Shown here: positions 1 through 13,113 of the stretch, one piece after another
How positions within the stretch are numbered: position 1 is the first letter of the stretch
Layout of the letters: every line of letters starts with the position of its first letter
Assembly (NCBI RefSeq): GCF_020080835.1
Contig: NC_058158.1
Coordinates: 26,430,305-26,494,304, forward strand
Length of the DNA stretch: 64,000 nucleotides
From: Cotesia glomerata
Taxonomy: Eukaryota > Arthropoda > Insecta > Hymenoptera > Braconidae
Direction: 5' to 3'
Notes under the pieces: generated by a model
Databases searched by the model: none
Told to the model about the DNA's origin: nothing
The model's input: only the letters and a program-made list of their open reading frames with translations
Position numbers and translations under genes: made by a program

Positions 1-590
1 GTTATAAGTAAATAATTGAAATTATCTATTTAAAGTAATACAATTATATGATGACAGTGAATCTTGTAGACATGCAATGATTTTATAGAATTCAAAATCA
101 ATAAATAAATCATTAGAAAGGAATAATTAAAAAAGATGTACGTATACATATTTTTATTTTCTAATTGTGTTTTGTTTTATTTTTAAATTATTATTTAATT
201 CGTTTTTTTAATTGATTTTAGAATTAATAATGTTTACTAGATTTATTCTTTACGTCGCTATACTAAACTTTGATAAAAAAGAAACATGGCGCGTAACCGA
301 AAATCGTGACGATTTTTCTTTACATTGCTATAAAATTTATCTCATACGTCAATAAAGAAGTTTCACTTTAAAAAATACATTTCATAACTGTATTCTGTCA
401 ACAAATTATATTATCTGAACTATACAAAATTTTTATCAGTTATAAGTTTAATTTTAATCATGGAATATCATGTAATAAAGCAAAATGACTGACTGATGTT
501 TAAGTAACTAAAATTAATCTATTAGTGTTACTACCACGTGCAGCGAAGTCAGTACAGTTCGAGACTTTCACGCCGCCGACCCAGGTTCGA
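1..590. other. AT-rich intergenic, no gene seen
   Basis: No open frame or splice-bounded exon was found. Near 545-600 there is a short GC-richer patch containing GGTTCGATTCCC, which resembles the B box of a tRNA-derived promoter. No cloverleaf or A box could be paired with it, so it is at most a decayed tRNA-like or SINE scrap. Confidence 0.4.
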
Positions 591-639
591 TTCCCATTGT
601 GAGCAAAGATTTTTTCAAGGTAATCTGGTGTAATCGAGC

Positions 640-1638
640 TACGATAACCTAAGGCTGATAATATTGAAACAATGAGAAAAAATTAGAAAAACGGTAGACT
701 CTCCGAGCTCAAAAATACAATTTATGTGTTATTTTGAGCTCTCTGAGCTTAAAGGGATAGCTTTTCTATGCTTTTGAGCTCTTCGAGCTCAAAAGTATGA
801 TAGAAGTTTGATAAAACACAATTTTTCAAATTTTCAAACTGCAGTAACTTTTGAATAAATGAATTGATTTTTACGCGGTTGGCAGCATTCGACGCAATTT
901 TTTAAGCTCCATGAAGAATCTGTAGGTTTAGTTTGATCGAACCAGGATTTTCGGAGTAATTCTGAAAAAACACTTTTTTCGGTTTTCTTTCGTCAACAAT
1001 AACTCACGAACGAATGAACCGATTTTGACCGGACTGGCGGCGAACGACGTGGTTTTTTTTATGTTAAAAGCTGATTAGTTTTTGGAATTGATCGGTAGAG
1101 CTGTTTGAAAGTTATTCCAAAAAATGTCGGAGTTATGTTGAAAAAATCCTTGTTTCCAAATATTTCGTCGAGGATATCTCTCGAACCAATCAACCGATTT
1201 TTACGTTCATGGCAGCGATCGACGCGTTTTTTTAAGTTCTAAAAATTATTCTATTTCACCAAAAACGATCCGTAAAGAAATATCGAAGTTATGTGAAAAA
1301 AACACTTTTTTCGGTTTTCTTTCGTTCACGCTATCTCTCGAATGAATCAACCGATTTTGACCGGATTAGCGCTGATCGACGTGGTTTTTCAAGCTTAAAG
1401 GCCGATTAGTTTTTGGAGTTGATCGATGAAGCCGTTTAAAAATTATTCCAAAAAAACGACTTTCAAAAAAAAGTTTTTTCCGATTTTTTTTTAGATTTCT
1501 CAAAATTTCTCAAAATCTATCGGTCCGAATCGATTCAAAGTCATAGGAAATCTAAGTTTGAGGGAACTCTTTAGAACGCCGTTTGGTAGATTCCGATCGG
1601 TTCAATCGTTCAAAAGTTATAAGCGATTCACATACTTA

Positions 1639-1688
<50 letters not shown>

Positions 1689-1897
1689 AGAAGGAAGAGC
1701 GGCAGCTAATTCCTCCCCCCGCGAAGAAATGCCTTACGGCGGTACCATGGGGGATCAGAGGATAGAAGAGAAAAGGGTTTAGGGTTTAGTGGGTAGGGGC
1801 GTCAGCGTCGAGTTTTAGTATGACGCTGCGTCGAGTCGCCACATATCCAGGCCAAACAGCTATGCCTAGAATCCGTAAAAAGGATTCCCCCCCCCCC

Positions 1898-1929
<32 letters not shown>

Positions 1930-1944
1930 CACACGCACACACAC
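640..1944 (-). repeat. Long dispersed repeat, copy 1, left part
   Basis: This matches the reverse complement of the repeat at 42960-44235. Shared landmarks are the GAGCTCGAAGAGCTC words at 700-800, a run of paragraphs about opening with cgaa-caatca-accgattttt-type phrases, the block ending in GTTTAGTGGGTAGGGGCG near 1780, and the C-run plus poly-A plus (CA)n at 1890-1944. It is interrupted at about 1945 by a LINE and resumes at about 4088. The intact family ends in inverted AACTTCCCGCTAA motifs, but this copy has lost the one at its left end. No coding capacity is seen. Confidence 0.7.
1641..1687. repeat. (CA)n microsatellite
   Basis: An uninterrupted CA dinucleotide run inside the long repeat. 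It matches in position the (GT)n run at 43500-43551 in the reverse-oriented copy, so it belongs to the repeat family and is not an independent locus. Confidence 0.9.
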
Positions 1945-4087
1945 AAACGACTTGGAAAGGCTTCACCAGAGGCGCCGAAGTCTCCTGCCTTGATGGAGAG
2001 CATTGTAACGGAGCTTTTCCCCAAACAGCCACCGCGGGAGAAGAAACACTACACTAAGAACAGCGAAGTAACACCCTTCACAACTAAGGAATTACAAGAC
2101 GCGGCCAAGTCACTCAAAACAGGAAAGGCACCTGGACCTGATGGCATCCCGGCATCGGTGATCAAAACTGTAGCCCTGGAATACCCAGACATACTCCTGA
2201 ACACCTACAACGCATGCTTGGCAATTGGCATGTTTCCCGTGGTCTGAAAACGGCAGAGATTGGTTCTCTTAGACAAAGGTAAGGGAACCCCCATAACACC
2301 TTCGTCGTTTAGACCACTCTGTATGCTGGACATTGCTGGAAAACTGCTCGAGAAGCTCATACAAGGGAGACTTCGCAACGACATAGACCGTGCTGGAGGT
2401 TTTGCCGCAAACCAACACGGCTTCCGGAAAGGACGTTCAACAGTCGGCGCGATCCAGAAAGTCGTAGCGACAGCGAGAGAAGCATGAACTGGTAGCCTCA
2501 AAGCCCGCAAGGTGTGTCTTGTCCTCACGCTAGACATTAGAAATGCCTTTAACAGCGCAAATTGGAGAGATATTTTGGACGCCCTGGAGCACAGATTTGA
2601 CGTGGAGCCGGAGAATCTGGCACTAGTCGACAACTACCTTGACGAGAGAAAGCTGATAGCAGAAACCACGGAAGGTCCACAAGAATACGCCATAACGGCT
2701 GGCGTGCCGCAAGGCTCAATAATGGGGCCCGATCTATGGAACGCGGACTACGACGAGTTTCTGGAAATCTCGTTGCCAAAGCAAGTGGAGCTAACGGGCT
2801 TTGCAGACGACATCGCGGCCACGATAATAGTATACAGCGTAGAGGAGGCCGAACTACTCGTTCGGGAAACCATTGATGCTGTCGAGACTTGGCTCGATAA
2901 ACACCACCTGAAACTCGCAAAACACAAAACCGAGATGGTCGTTCTGACTCGCCAAAAATGGTTCCCAAAACCATTTGCTGTGGACATGGGAGGAATAACG
3001 CTAACGTCAACAAGGGCCCTGCGCTATCTGGGGGTAATGATAGACGAGAAACTATCTTTCCGCGAACACCTCGATAGTGCATGCCAGAAAGCCAGCAAGA
3101 CGGTGTCTAGCCTAGCAAGAATTATGACGAATACTATGGGACCAAGAACCAAAAAGGAGAGTCCTTCTGGAAGCAGTCCATTCGGTACTGCTTTATGGAG
3201 CGGAAATATGGGCAGATATATTAAAGCAGAAAACCTATCGGCGGAAAATGGCAGCAGTGCAGCGGCGAGGCGCTCTCAGAGTTGCCTGCGCCTACCGCAC
3301 GGTTTCCGAAGCGGCTGTATTGGTCATTGCGGGAGCTGCGCCCATCGACCTATTAGCGTTCGAGAGAGCAAGACTCTACGACGCTAAAATCGGTGGCGAA
3401 AACATGAAGGAGGCAAGAACGAGGATAAAAACGGAAACGCAGCAAGAGTGGCAGGACCGATGGACGTCGGGAGAGACAGGCAGATGGACAGCGCGACTGA
3501 TCCCAAACATCAACGTCTGGCTTTCTCGGAAGCACGGGGACACGGACTTCTTTCTGACCCAGCTATTGACGGGACATGGGCAGTTCAATGCCTATCTATT
3601 CAAGATGGGTTTGCACAGCACACCAACGTGCAAATACTGTCCAGACAAAATTGACAACGCCGAGCACACGTTTTTCGAGTGTGATCGATGGAAGGACGAT
3701 AGAATCTGCACCGAAGAAACAATGGGCACCGCGCTCTCCCCTGAGAGCTTGGTAACCTGCATGATCAAAAAAGAAGAAAACTGGACAGCTGTAGTAGCCT
3801 ACGCGCAGCGTCTCTTGAAAGAAAAAATCGCAGAAAGGGATTAGAAACCAGTAATAACAAGAAGTAGGTGTCGTGAGGCACAACATGGACTGGATTGAAG
3901 TAATGCTAACGCGATCCTGATCCAGTCTTCCCTGTAACATCTATAGGGAAACGAGAGAGGAGGATGTTTCGTCGGTATTGTTGCAAAATAATATTGTCTT
4001 CTGAGTCCGACATACCCAGGCACCAACACCTAATCCTAGCAACAACACCAAGTCCTGGCATACGTAAACGTATTTTACCTCCTCTAT
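1945..4087 (+). pseudogene. R1-clade non-LTR retrotransposon fragment (RT ORF), Waldo/Mino-like
   Basis: A 5'-truncated LINE reverse transcriptase reading frame. Visible in order are the RT N-terminal block (GKAPGPDGIP, ~2130), SFRPLCMLDIAGK (~2310), the palm (LTLDIRNAFNSANW, ~2525), GVPQGSIMGP (~2703), the catalytic FADDIAA box (~2803), RALRYLGVMIDEK (~3015), and a C-terminal zinc knuckle CKYCPDKIDNAEHTFFEC (3630-3690). ORF1 and the endonuclease are missing. The frame is broken by TGA at 2245-2247 and 2485-2487, both where a tryptophan codon is expected, and by a +1 shift in an A run near 3150; the last part is read in the next frame to 3844. Both flanks are poly-A/(CA)n, which fits the R1-clade Waldo and Mino families that I know to target AC repeats. 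The clade is inferred from motifs, not from a tree. Confidence 0.8.
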
Positions 4088-4090
4088 AAA

Positions 4091-4121
<31 letters not shown>

Positions 4122-4285
4122 CACACACAGACATAGTGACAACCTCGCGGAGATAGTCAGGGAAGCTTCCTGAGACCTTCAAACCTCGAGATCTGATGAA
4201 AACTCGATTTTTGCAAAACGGGGTGAAAACAATAACTTCCCGATTTTTGAAAATCTTCGATTTTCTTAGCGGGAAGTTAAAAAAG
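4088..4285 (-). repeat. Long dispersed repeat, copy 1, right part
   Basis: It resumes with poly-A and (CA)n, then matches the reverse complement of 42960-43140, including TGATGAAAACTCGATTTT and the terminal TTCTTAGCGGGAAGTTAA. Together with 640-1944 it defines the site into which the LINE was inserted. Confidence 0.7.
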
Positions 4286-4289
4286 TTGC

Positions 4290-6091
4290 AATAAGATAAA
4301 TCAATTCAGCGCGCATCAGACCGAACGAAGTGTAGTTGAAGTATAAACGCAGTTATAAAGAAAAAAATTATGATAACAATGATATTTTTAATAGAAAAAA
4401 ATCCATATATAATTAATCAACATCGTTTAACAAGTGTCAAGAGAAAATGGGTAAATTTTTCTTCCTTTTTTGTTTTTTTACTCTCTCTTTTGCTCAACTC
4501 AACGCCCCAGACTACTCAGAGACTTTGTTAAAGTTCCGGTGCGTCAACGAGTCGTTTCGACACTTGAATTTCCTATGTCAATCTCAATTTTTTGTTTCGT
4601 CGATTGCGTCGTTAAAAAACTTTCGCATCCGAATTTCGAAGGCGTCGAAATATTATCTTTTTTTTTAGTAAACTTTCCTTTGTATTTGTTAGTGACCATT
4701 TTATTTTTACGTTTAACTTCATTATTTATTTTTCAATTTAAAAGTTAAGTTGTTTAAGTATAAAAAGTTTTAGTGTTTTCTTTCATAGTAAAAAAAAATC
4801 AATTTTTTCCGACTCGAGTTCAACGAGTTTAATTTCATAACCATTTCATACTTACCTATATATTTGTATTTTAACCAGATAGAGTGTCAAGTGTTCAACC
4901 CTTCAACTTTTTCATTTGTCAATGTTTCACTTGCACTCACATAAGCATCAATTGTATGAGCTAAAATATAGGCGTTAAATACTTATAGCGATAGTACTGA
5001 AAAGTTTTACAATTATTTAGTTATTCATGAAGAAAAAAACAAATGTTTAATCGGTATGTATGTATGTATATATTTATCGTATGAATGCTTGAAATAATAA
5101 ACGTTTTTATCTTTGAGTGTTTTATTGTTTCACATTTTCAAATAAAATTTGTAACTTTTTAATAGCTTTCTCAATAAATCGTATTGTTATTCAGTTCTCT
5201 TTAAACAGGAAAAAAAATAAATGATCATGTTGTAATTTAATAACTTATTTAACTAAAACAAAACGCTATTACCTCGTATTCTATTTTTTTTTATTTTTGT
5301 TTCTTATTCACTCACTGTATTATAAAAAACTACAATAACTATATTATTATCCTCACACACTTCTTTTTATGCATAATCTATGTTTTATTTCTTTTTGGTA
5401 CTTAAAAAAATAAAAAAAAAAAAAAAATGGACAATAAATCAGAAACTGTTAATGACAATTATAATCGACGTAAGAAAAAGTTGTTTTTACCTTAAGTTTG
5501 TGGACGGACAATCCATTTTGTTTTTATACTTTATTTTCAACCTTCTTTGTCTACTCAAGATTATTAATCATTTTTTTGCTTTATTTTGAATTGTAATACA
5601 TATCAATCATAAATAATATTTGGTAATAAAGTAACTATCTTCAAATTTAAATTCATTGCGTGATGGAATGTTTGATATAACAAAAATTTAACATGTGATA
5701 GTTATAAATAATATAGATCATCAATTTAATGTACGCTTGCAATAAAAAACAGAATACATGATGTCTATAATTGAAAATACCTTGTTTAATTTATTATGTC
5801 ATAATATTTATAAAAATATTTTTATTCATTTTGTTCATATTTTAAATAAAAAAAGTCAATACTATTAAAGGATTGCATAAATCTAGGAGCGTTTAATTCA
5901 ATCGTGAGATTAAGTTTTATTTTATTACAAATTGGAGCATGAATTTCACAATAATTACTAAAATAGATGTATAAATCTTCGTAATCTTCTTATGACATTT
6001 CGGTTCATAATCAATTTTTGAAAATTTTATAATAATCAGAGTAATTTTATAATAATAAGAATTTTATAATAATCAGAATATCAATAATAAT
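4290..6091. other. AT-rich intergenic, no supported gene
   Basis: No splice-bounded exon or domain was recognised. A 73-codon frame at 4447-4668 begins with a hydrophobic stretch but has no homology that I recognise and lies in a T-rich stretch. The 3' untranslated region of the UBX gene on the minus strand probably occupies the last few hundred bases. Confidence 0.5.
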
Positions 6092-9000
6092 TCAGTCATT
6101 AACCAGATGAAGTACAGTATCTTTATCTATTCCGTAATTCTTTAAGGAGATGTCCATATGATCAAGTCTTCTTGATGTAAATCTGAATATAATATGATAA
6201 CTTTATTATTTTAGAAAAAAAAAACAGTTTGTGTAGAATAATAAGTAAATCTATAGTGAAATAAATATAAGTTAAAAATTAATTTTGTTAGTCTTAAGCA
6301 GATAATCTCAGTTTCCATCACGCTTATATCCATGTTAAATAAGCTTAATATCTAGTGCTTAAGCTCACTTAAGACGGGCTTCAACAAAAGAAAAGACATT
6401 TTGTTTTCAGTAAAATAGAATTTAACTCGAAAATAATAATGTTTCCTCATCTTACCCACTGATAACAATTTTATAACTCGGAGTACGCTTTCGTTTTCCT
6501 GACATCGCTCTGTCCAACAAGTGGTAAAGATAGTTTACTGAGTCATCAGCAGAAACGTACGCAAGGTAAACTATTCTACCATTCAAAGATCTGATTTTTA
6601 ATCTCAATTCTCCTGAATCTTTGGTTGGTTCATTTATTTCCTGAACTAACGGCATCTGAAATAAATTTATTGGTATTATTAATAACTATTTAAAAACTTT
6701 TGAAAGTATTTCTCGTCATAAAAATATTTGGATGATATGAACGATACATTCCTGAATTTATAACCATTGTAACTTTAACAGAGCAACTATCTGAAGCATA
6801 CATTTTTTATCTCAATATATGGTAAAATTTCTTTTATATTATTAAGACAATTAAAGTTTAGTTGAAAAAATGTTCAATATCAAGTATTTTAACAGACAGT
6901 TTTCAAAAAATCATTATTATGCTTTTAGATTTTTTAAACTAAAATAAAAAGTTGTCAATAAAAAAAAAGTGATTTTTTACTTCATAGTTATGGGTCGTCA
7001 TTGTCGTCGATTTTGATGTTCGAAGTTTACTATAATTGCTTCCATGAATGTCTTTACAGCTTCTCGAAGAACTAGAATTACCTCCAGCGGACAACGGCAT
7101 TGAACTGTGTGAAAAACGAAAAATATCCCTTGAGAAACTCACTGATCTCGGGCGAATCCCAAAATTGCTCCTATTATAAAATCATTATAAAGTCATAAAT
7201 TACAAATAAATTCAAAATGAATATCATTGGTTACCCATAAAATCAAGTCATTAAAAAAATAACCAACTGCTCAACTACAACGATCATCGATCATTCAAAA
7301 GTAATCGAAATGATTTATGTGACGTTAAATATAAAATAATAGGTACTTATTTACCGGGCTGATAAATCCAAGGATGATCTATCTGATAACTCAAATTTAT
7401 GTTTACTCGAATGAGATGATCGTTTTGATATATCCTGAGTATAATTAGATATTTTTGTTCTTGAGGATAAATTTGCTGTATTCTTTTAAAATTATAAAAT
7501 TTAATTAGCGTGATTTATGAACATGGTTAAAAATGTTACTAATTTTTTATATCTTACTCTTACATTTTTTATATTCCCCGATGTTATTTCTACGTTATTA
7601 TTTGATGGAATATTTTTTTCTGAATTATTTCTCTGAGTGATTGAAATCGGAATTTGAAGATCAAATAAGCTTGGATTTGACAATCTGAATAGTTAAATTT
7701 TAATTTACACACAAATATGACTTGGTATATAATTTTATCAATTAAGCTTATGAGATTTATTTAATTTATTTACGTTCAATTAAAAAAAATCAATCTTACT
7801 TTGTTCGCGAAGAAAATTTTGGAGACTTAATCGATAAATTATAAGGGTGTTTTAAATCCGATGATTTTGCAGATACTGAATGTTTTTCTTCCACCGAAAA
7901 ATTGATTGGATAAATTTTGCTACTAGTAGTGGATATGTTCCCTAACTGATGACCACTCCCAGGATAATTTGCTCCACTACTAAAATAGTATTTTGTTCGG
8001 TAGTCTTCGACCTTGTATTAAATTAAATTAGATCTCTGATTCGAAAATCCGAAAACATATGTTAGTATGTAAGTGTAAATGAAAAAAACCTTAAAGGGAA
8101 CGCCGTTGGGATAATCGCACTGAAGTTCTGAAGGAAAATAACCGTCAAATATATCTCTAAGAAATGCTTGAGACAAAGGGTCGTCATAAGGCCTTAACTG
8201 ACTTTTTTGCAAAATCATGCCATTTTTGTAAAATTTTAGCGTCAAAGCTGGAAGAGTCTGGAATATAAGTGCCATAGAAGTAATTATAAATGAATACTGT
8301 CGATGCAAAGAAAAATAACTGAAAAACGGTTGATCCTGCAGACCACCCTTGAAACTTTCAGTTTTTTTCAAGTTTGAAACGTTTAAAAATTTTCCAATTG
8401 GTTGATTTTTGAACTATTTTAGATCAAAAATCTAAGAATTATTTTAGATCAATATTTTTTTTAGATTTTGAAATGGCGACATTTTTTCATTTCGATTTTT
8501 TTTCGTTCAATTTTGATTACTAGAACCTCATAACGTAGAGATCTGATGAAAACTCAACTTCTCAAAATCGGACGAAAATGAATAATTTCTTACTTTTGAA
8601 AACTATTAATTTCTAAAACGGTACTGAAAAAAAAATTTACTTGAATCAAGAAAAAAATTCTTGGACTAAGAAATAGTAAATTACATACCTAGGGGACGGA
8701 CGGGCAAGACGGAGAGGGCGGGTAAAATGAATAATCGTTTTAAATCGCTGGTCGGTCGATAGAAACATTTTAGACAGCAATCTATCAATCTATTATGTAA
8801 CTACACATACCGTTATCGATAAAGCATTGGTTTTGCATACTTGTGGGAATTTTTTTTATAAATATTGAAATTTAGGAAAAAAAAAAAATTTTAAATCGTA
8901 AGTATACAGTACTTAGTTTAATGTTGTTAAGGACGATGCAGATTTGATTTTTTTTTTTCATATTCAGGACGCGGTTGATATTTTTGCGACGATTGTTTTG

Positions 9001-10852
9001 ATTGAAATGTATTTTCCAATCAGTATTCGTTTTACGCGACCTGAGTATTCATTTTGCCCGCCCTGGTAGGGCAAAACGGATAATGTTGACTTTTTTTTTT
9101 TTTTTTAATTTCGAAGTAGAATTTCTTTGTTATTATTTTTATTTTACTTTAATTATAAACTTCAATTACCCAAAAAATTATTAGCCAAAGTTAAGAATGG
9201 ATATGATTGTAATATATATTTGTTATTTCATTTTCAAATTAACATATCCGTTTTGCCCGTCCTTCCCCTAGGGCAGTAAAGTAAGAAATGTCTCAGATCA
9301 CATGTAATTGTTGACCGAAGCGAAGCCGAGGTCAACAAACATGTGATCTGGGGTTTCTTATTTACTGCCCAAAGCGTGTACGCTATTAAAGAGTTTCATT
9401 TGTCTTGAATCAAGACGAAAAATTTTTGAATCAAGTAAAATTCACTTAAACCAAGAAAAGTTTCTTAATTTAAGAATTTTTTTACTATAGTGAAAAAGAT
9501 GAAGCTGTTCAAAATTATTTATTTCATTTAAAATAATTTTTTTTTCCTATGGTGAAGTTAATTAATATTTGTTTGTGTTTATGAATATAATTTTGATTTT
9601 AAAATTTGACCTTAAAAGAGGCTCCTCCGGAATTACGGCATATAAACATCTCACCTTTGCCAACTGACAAGTTCAAGTCTTCAATATTCGAAATTATTTT
9701 ATCTAGGTAGTCACTGAAAAGAAAAAAAAATATTTGATAAACTTCAGACTTGATTGAATGTTGACTTTTTACAATAATAATTTTTTGATACTTTACGGTG
9801 TTATTTGACGCAAATTTTTTGACGCGCTTTTTTTTTCTCCAACCCAAATTAATCCGTAGTCGGAAAGAAACTTCTATGCACAATAAAATTAAAATATTAA
9901 AACTCGTCCGTATTCAATTAAAAAAAAAAAAAAACAAAATAAATAAAAAAAAAAATAAAAAACTATTAATTAAAGTGAAAATATTCTTCCTCTTAAAAAA
10001 AGTTTGAAAATCAAAATTGTCTTGAACAAAGTATAATTTTTTGAAGCACAAAAAATTCCCTGGTCTCGAGGGAATTCTTTTTTGCTCCAAAATCATTTCA
10101 GTCTTTCTCGACAATTGTCTTGGTAAAAAAAAATTAGTTTTTTTTTGAGTTGGGTTTTTAATTAAAACACCATCAAACTACATAGAATAATTGATAAATT
10201 GAAGTAAATGACATTGTCCAAACCTCTATTTCATCAATTTTCTTTTCTAATTTCAGACACCTCTTATAAATGTAATCAGATCGTTCAAATTGTGTTTTCC
10301 GATGCTTGCTTTCTTTTTTTAGATTGCTTTCTTGACTTTTTTCTTTACTCTCCCAATCCTTCAACTAAAATGATAATAAAATCATTAAAAATTTTTTGAT
10401 ACTCTTCGGCAGAAAATATTGATAATAATTGACTAGACTTTTCGCTTAAGACGATTAAATTCTTGATCTTTTGATTTCAATCTATCTTCAGTTTTTTTCA
10501 ACAAGATTTTCATCCTCTGCAATTGATCACCAGCCAAATATAATTGCTTTGATAACATCCCAATAAGATCACTGTCTGCAACACATAATAGAAATTTATG
10601 TAATCAAATTACATTATGAAACATTCAACGCCTAATTAAATTATCTAAGATATTATCAGGTGTCAATTAAACCACTTGTTTTATAATAAAACTAGCATAA
10701 AATAATACTGCAAAAAACAAACTGCTTATACTTAAATAACACTATTGCGTTGTTTCAGGGCAATTAGCTGTAAGAAATTAATCAGTCTTACCTCGTTCAA
10801 CCTTGAGGCTCGGTGGTTTCGAAGAATCTAGCTTTTTAATATCGGTATCCAT
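6092..10852 (-). CDS. UBXN11: UBX domain protein 11-like (coiled coil + SEP + UBX)
   Basis: An 11-exon gene read from the minus strand: 10852-10792, 10575-10439, 10364-10224 (or to 10213), 9713-9611, 8257-8090, 8011-7800, 7684-7564, 7482-7355, 7170-6981, 6655-6456 and 6182-6092 (TGA). The product is about 515-520 residues. The N-terminus is a Lys/Glu-rich coiled coil. The SEP domain is clear (LTLKFYKNGMIL...FPSELQCDYPNGVPFKV). A Ser-rich linker follows, and the C-terminus is UBX-like (LRLKIRSLNGRIVYLAYV...LDHMDISLKNYGI). SEP plus UBX with this order and length matches UBXN11 (socius), a presumed p97/VCP cofactor. Every junction keeps phase except exon 3 to exon 4: that needs either the weak donor at 10212 or an unseen microexon. 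The splice model is by eye; the family assignment is strong. Confidence 0.82.
8320..8620. repeat. Decayed fragment of the long dispersed repeat, in a UBX-gene intron
   Basis: It shares ACGGTTGATCCTGCAGAC-type sequence with 53215-53240 and a GATCTGATGAAAACTCAA block with 4190-4210 and 43030-43050. The middle of the repeat is missing. It lies in the intron between exons at 9611 and 8257. Confidence 0.5.
8688..9272. mobile_element. 585-bp inverted-repeat element (CCTAGGGG termini)
   Basis: The left end CCTAGGGGACGGACGGGCAA and the right end, read in reverse complement as CCTAGGGGAAGGACGGGCAA, are ~25-bp inverted repeats differing by one or two bases. The interior is AT-rich with one more CGCCCTGGTAGGGC hairpin near 9060. 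There is no coding capacity, and no target duplication could be assigned. It is probably a non-autonomous DNA transposon in the UBX-gene intron. Confidence 0.65.
9271..9370. mobile_element. 100-bp hairpin MITE (GGGCAGTAAA termini)
   Basis: GGGCAGTAAAGTAAGAAA at the left and its near reverse complement TTTCTTATTTACTGCCC at the right enclose paired ATCACATGT motifs and a GTTGACC/GGTCAAC core. Nearly the whole element folds into one hairpin. It abuts and shares GG with the preceding element. Confidence 0.6.
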
Positions 10853-10858
10853 AACGAT

Positions 10859-13038
10859 CTAAAAAATTAATGACATTCATTTACTAAGAACTAATATAAT
10901 TAGGTTCGCGGTAATTAAATATATCTCGCATTTCTTCTACCAATAGTTGGATTCTACTTATGATAAATTTAGAAAACATAAATATCACAAATATTTAGTT
11001 TAAAATTACTTATAGAAAAAAGCATTATCAATTTTTTCAAATTTTCAAGCGTTAAATAGACGAAGACATTTTTGAACATAAGAGGTTTTAAAAAAATTTT
11101 AATATTCGAATATTACATACTAATTAAAAATTTAGTACCAGATGATGGATTTAAGATAAATATTTACTAATTTTTATTTATAATTTATCAATGAGACCCA
11201 TCTTTAGATTTGAATATTTTAGCCACCAAATTTAACTGAGTGTAGAAGATTCATAGTCACTGGTGTAATATAAATCACGATGTAAATATTTTAACTAACC
11301 ACAGTTTAAAAAAAATCCAAAGTTTATGTTAAAAATTAGTTATAAACATTATAAAATCCAAAGTCTGAATTCGTCTAAAAAATTATTTATAAGTTTAGCG
11401 CTTAAAACACACATAAAAATTCGGTTACTCCGCTACATGATCTACAAAAAAACGTCTTTTCAAAAACTTATTTTATGCGTGATAAAAGAATTGCGTTAAA
11501 CTTTCTTTTCATCAACGTATTACATTGTTTGGGAGATGAATACAAAAGTATAAACTGTAATATTGATTATATACTAACCTGGGTTTGTGATAAATCTATT
11601 TTGTAAACGTCAATGAAGTCATGCTCAACATTGAGAATTTTATAACAGTAATTTTTTATGAAATTTAACAAAAATTTATTATACTGAAATGTTGCGGCTA
11701 CACTCAAATTAAACTTTGAAAATTTCCATCTAGCAAATTATAACCACGAAACAAAATTTCTAATCATTTCCTTGTCTAAAAGTTTTTTTTATCCATAAAA
11801 ATTTCGGTACGATTATCATTTAAATAAAAATAACCATACTTGTCTAATTTTTCGCTCATAGATCCGTACAATACTCTATGACACATTATGGTAATATATT
11901 TGTCTCTCAACATTTAATTTATCAATTTTTAAAATTGATACTCTGCCAAAAATTTATTTTCTTTATAATCCGCAACATTTGTACTCATGTATACACACGT
12001 CTATTGATTGTATTAAGTTGCCAAGTTATCTCTTAAAATTAATCAATGCATTTTTTTCACGCCAACTTCATAGTATTTATTTATTTATTTTTTTTTCTTC
12101 TTTTTTTTTTCAACAGAAGATCCACGGTCAAGGTTCTTATTTAAAAAAAATAAAAACATTTTATTATTCATTTTCAAAAAAATAATTATAAACATTTTTC
12201 GACGTGGATTCCTTGAAATAATTACAAACAACATTTGATAAAAATTATTAAATTGATAAAAAAATATTAAAAAATTAATGTCGCGATTTTGCTCCACGCT
12301 TAAAAATAAATAAATGTCAGCCATTAATAATCCATCAACTTGTATTATCCACACTTAATAAGCTTATAAATATAATATATATGGTCACCACACGTGACTA
12401 ATTTAAATGACATAAAAGAATTACTACCTGCCAGAATTTAAAATATCTTCAAATCATCTTTTAGTCATCATGATTATCAACAATAGAAATTTTACAACGA
12501 TCTTTCAAAAAAACTTAAATTGACAAATTTGAAATAATAACTTTTCAATGGAATCAAGTAAAAAATCTTTTTATATTAATAAAGCATTAGACAAAATCCA
12601 TATGATCAAAAACATTACATTTTGAAATGTACCGCGTAAAAGTAAAACCTGCGTACAGATAATCTATCGATTGCTCTGTATGCAATGACGTTAAAATCAC
12701 GTGATCGAATACGTCACTAAATGAACCTGAGGTCGAGGCTACATCGAATTTTGCTCTTATTATATTCGTATTCGTACGAGCTCTACTCGGCTTTTGTACG
12801 TCGGTAATTTTATGTCAACTCCCGACTTAGTTTTGTAGTAACATTCATACTTTATAAATAAATTCGGATTTTTATTTAATTCTTCTCAGTAATTATTAAA
12901 TTAAATTAGAAAATAACAATTAATTGTTAACAATATCAACTGCCTTAATATTATTTAACAACTATTAAAAGTGATGTGTTGTTAATTTGAATATAAAATG
13001 ATTGTAAACTAATTGTGATTGTTTATCACGTGCAAAAA
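10859..13038. other. Intergenic, upstream of the UBX gene
   Basis: AT-rich sequence with no domain-bearing frame. The 12650-12830 part is less AT-rich and holds CACGTGATC and several CG dinucleotides, so it could be a bidirectional promoter region, but no initiator or TATA assignment can be defended. Confidence 0.4.
11579..11640 (-). other. Possible 5' UTR exon of the UBX gene
   Basis: On the minus strand a good donor (CCCAG|GTTAGT) ends at 11579, and a good acceptor (TTTTTTAG|ATCGTT) lies at 10859, six bases before the start codon. Together they suggest an untranslated first exon about 0.7 kb upstream. Its 5' end is not visible; 11640 is arbitrary. Confidence 0.35.
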
Positions 13039-13113
13039 ATGCAAAACGTAAATCAAAGTTTGCCGTTTGAAAAGCATTTATTTGTTGCATCTTATGACAT
13101 AAACGGAATAATA
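13039..13113 (+). CDS. Possible 25-codon first coding exon
   Basis: An ATG at 13039 opens a 25-codon frame ending exactly at a strong donor (ATA|GTAAGTCAG) at 13113, downstream of a CG-containing promoter-like stretch. No partner exon or homology was recognised. A similar isolated unit, ATG 14793 to donor GAG|GTAATA at 14888 (32 codons), lies 1.7 kb further on. Either could be the start of a gene whose other exons I cannot see, or chance. Confidence 0.2.

Noticed and set aside
2205..3082. Long reverse-strand frames opposite the LINE
   Set aside because: They are shadows of the RT frame on the plus strand, without domains.
4447..4668. 73-codon frame beginning with a hydrophobic, signal-like stretch
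   Set aside because: It lies in T-rich sequence, has Phe/Leu bias expected from composition, no homology that I recognise, and no supporting splice sites or neighbours.
7970..7985. Acceptor at TTTTAG near 7980 in the UBX gene
   Set aside because: The frame upstream (VEDYRTKYYF) continues the SEP domain to an acceptor at 8012, so the site is inside the exon.
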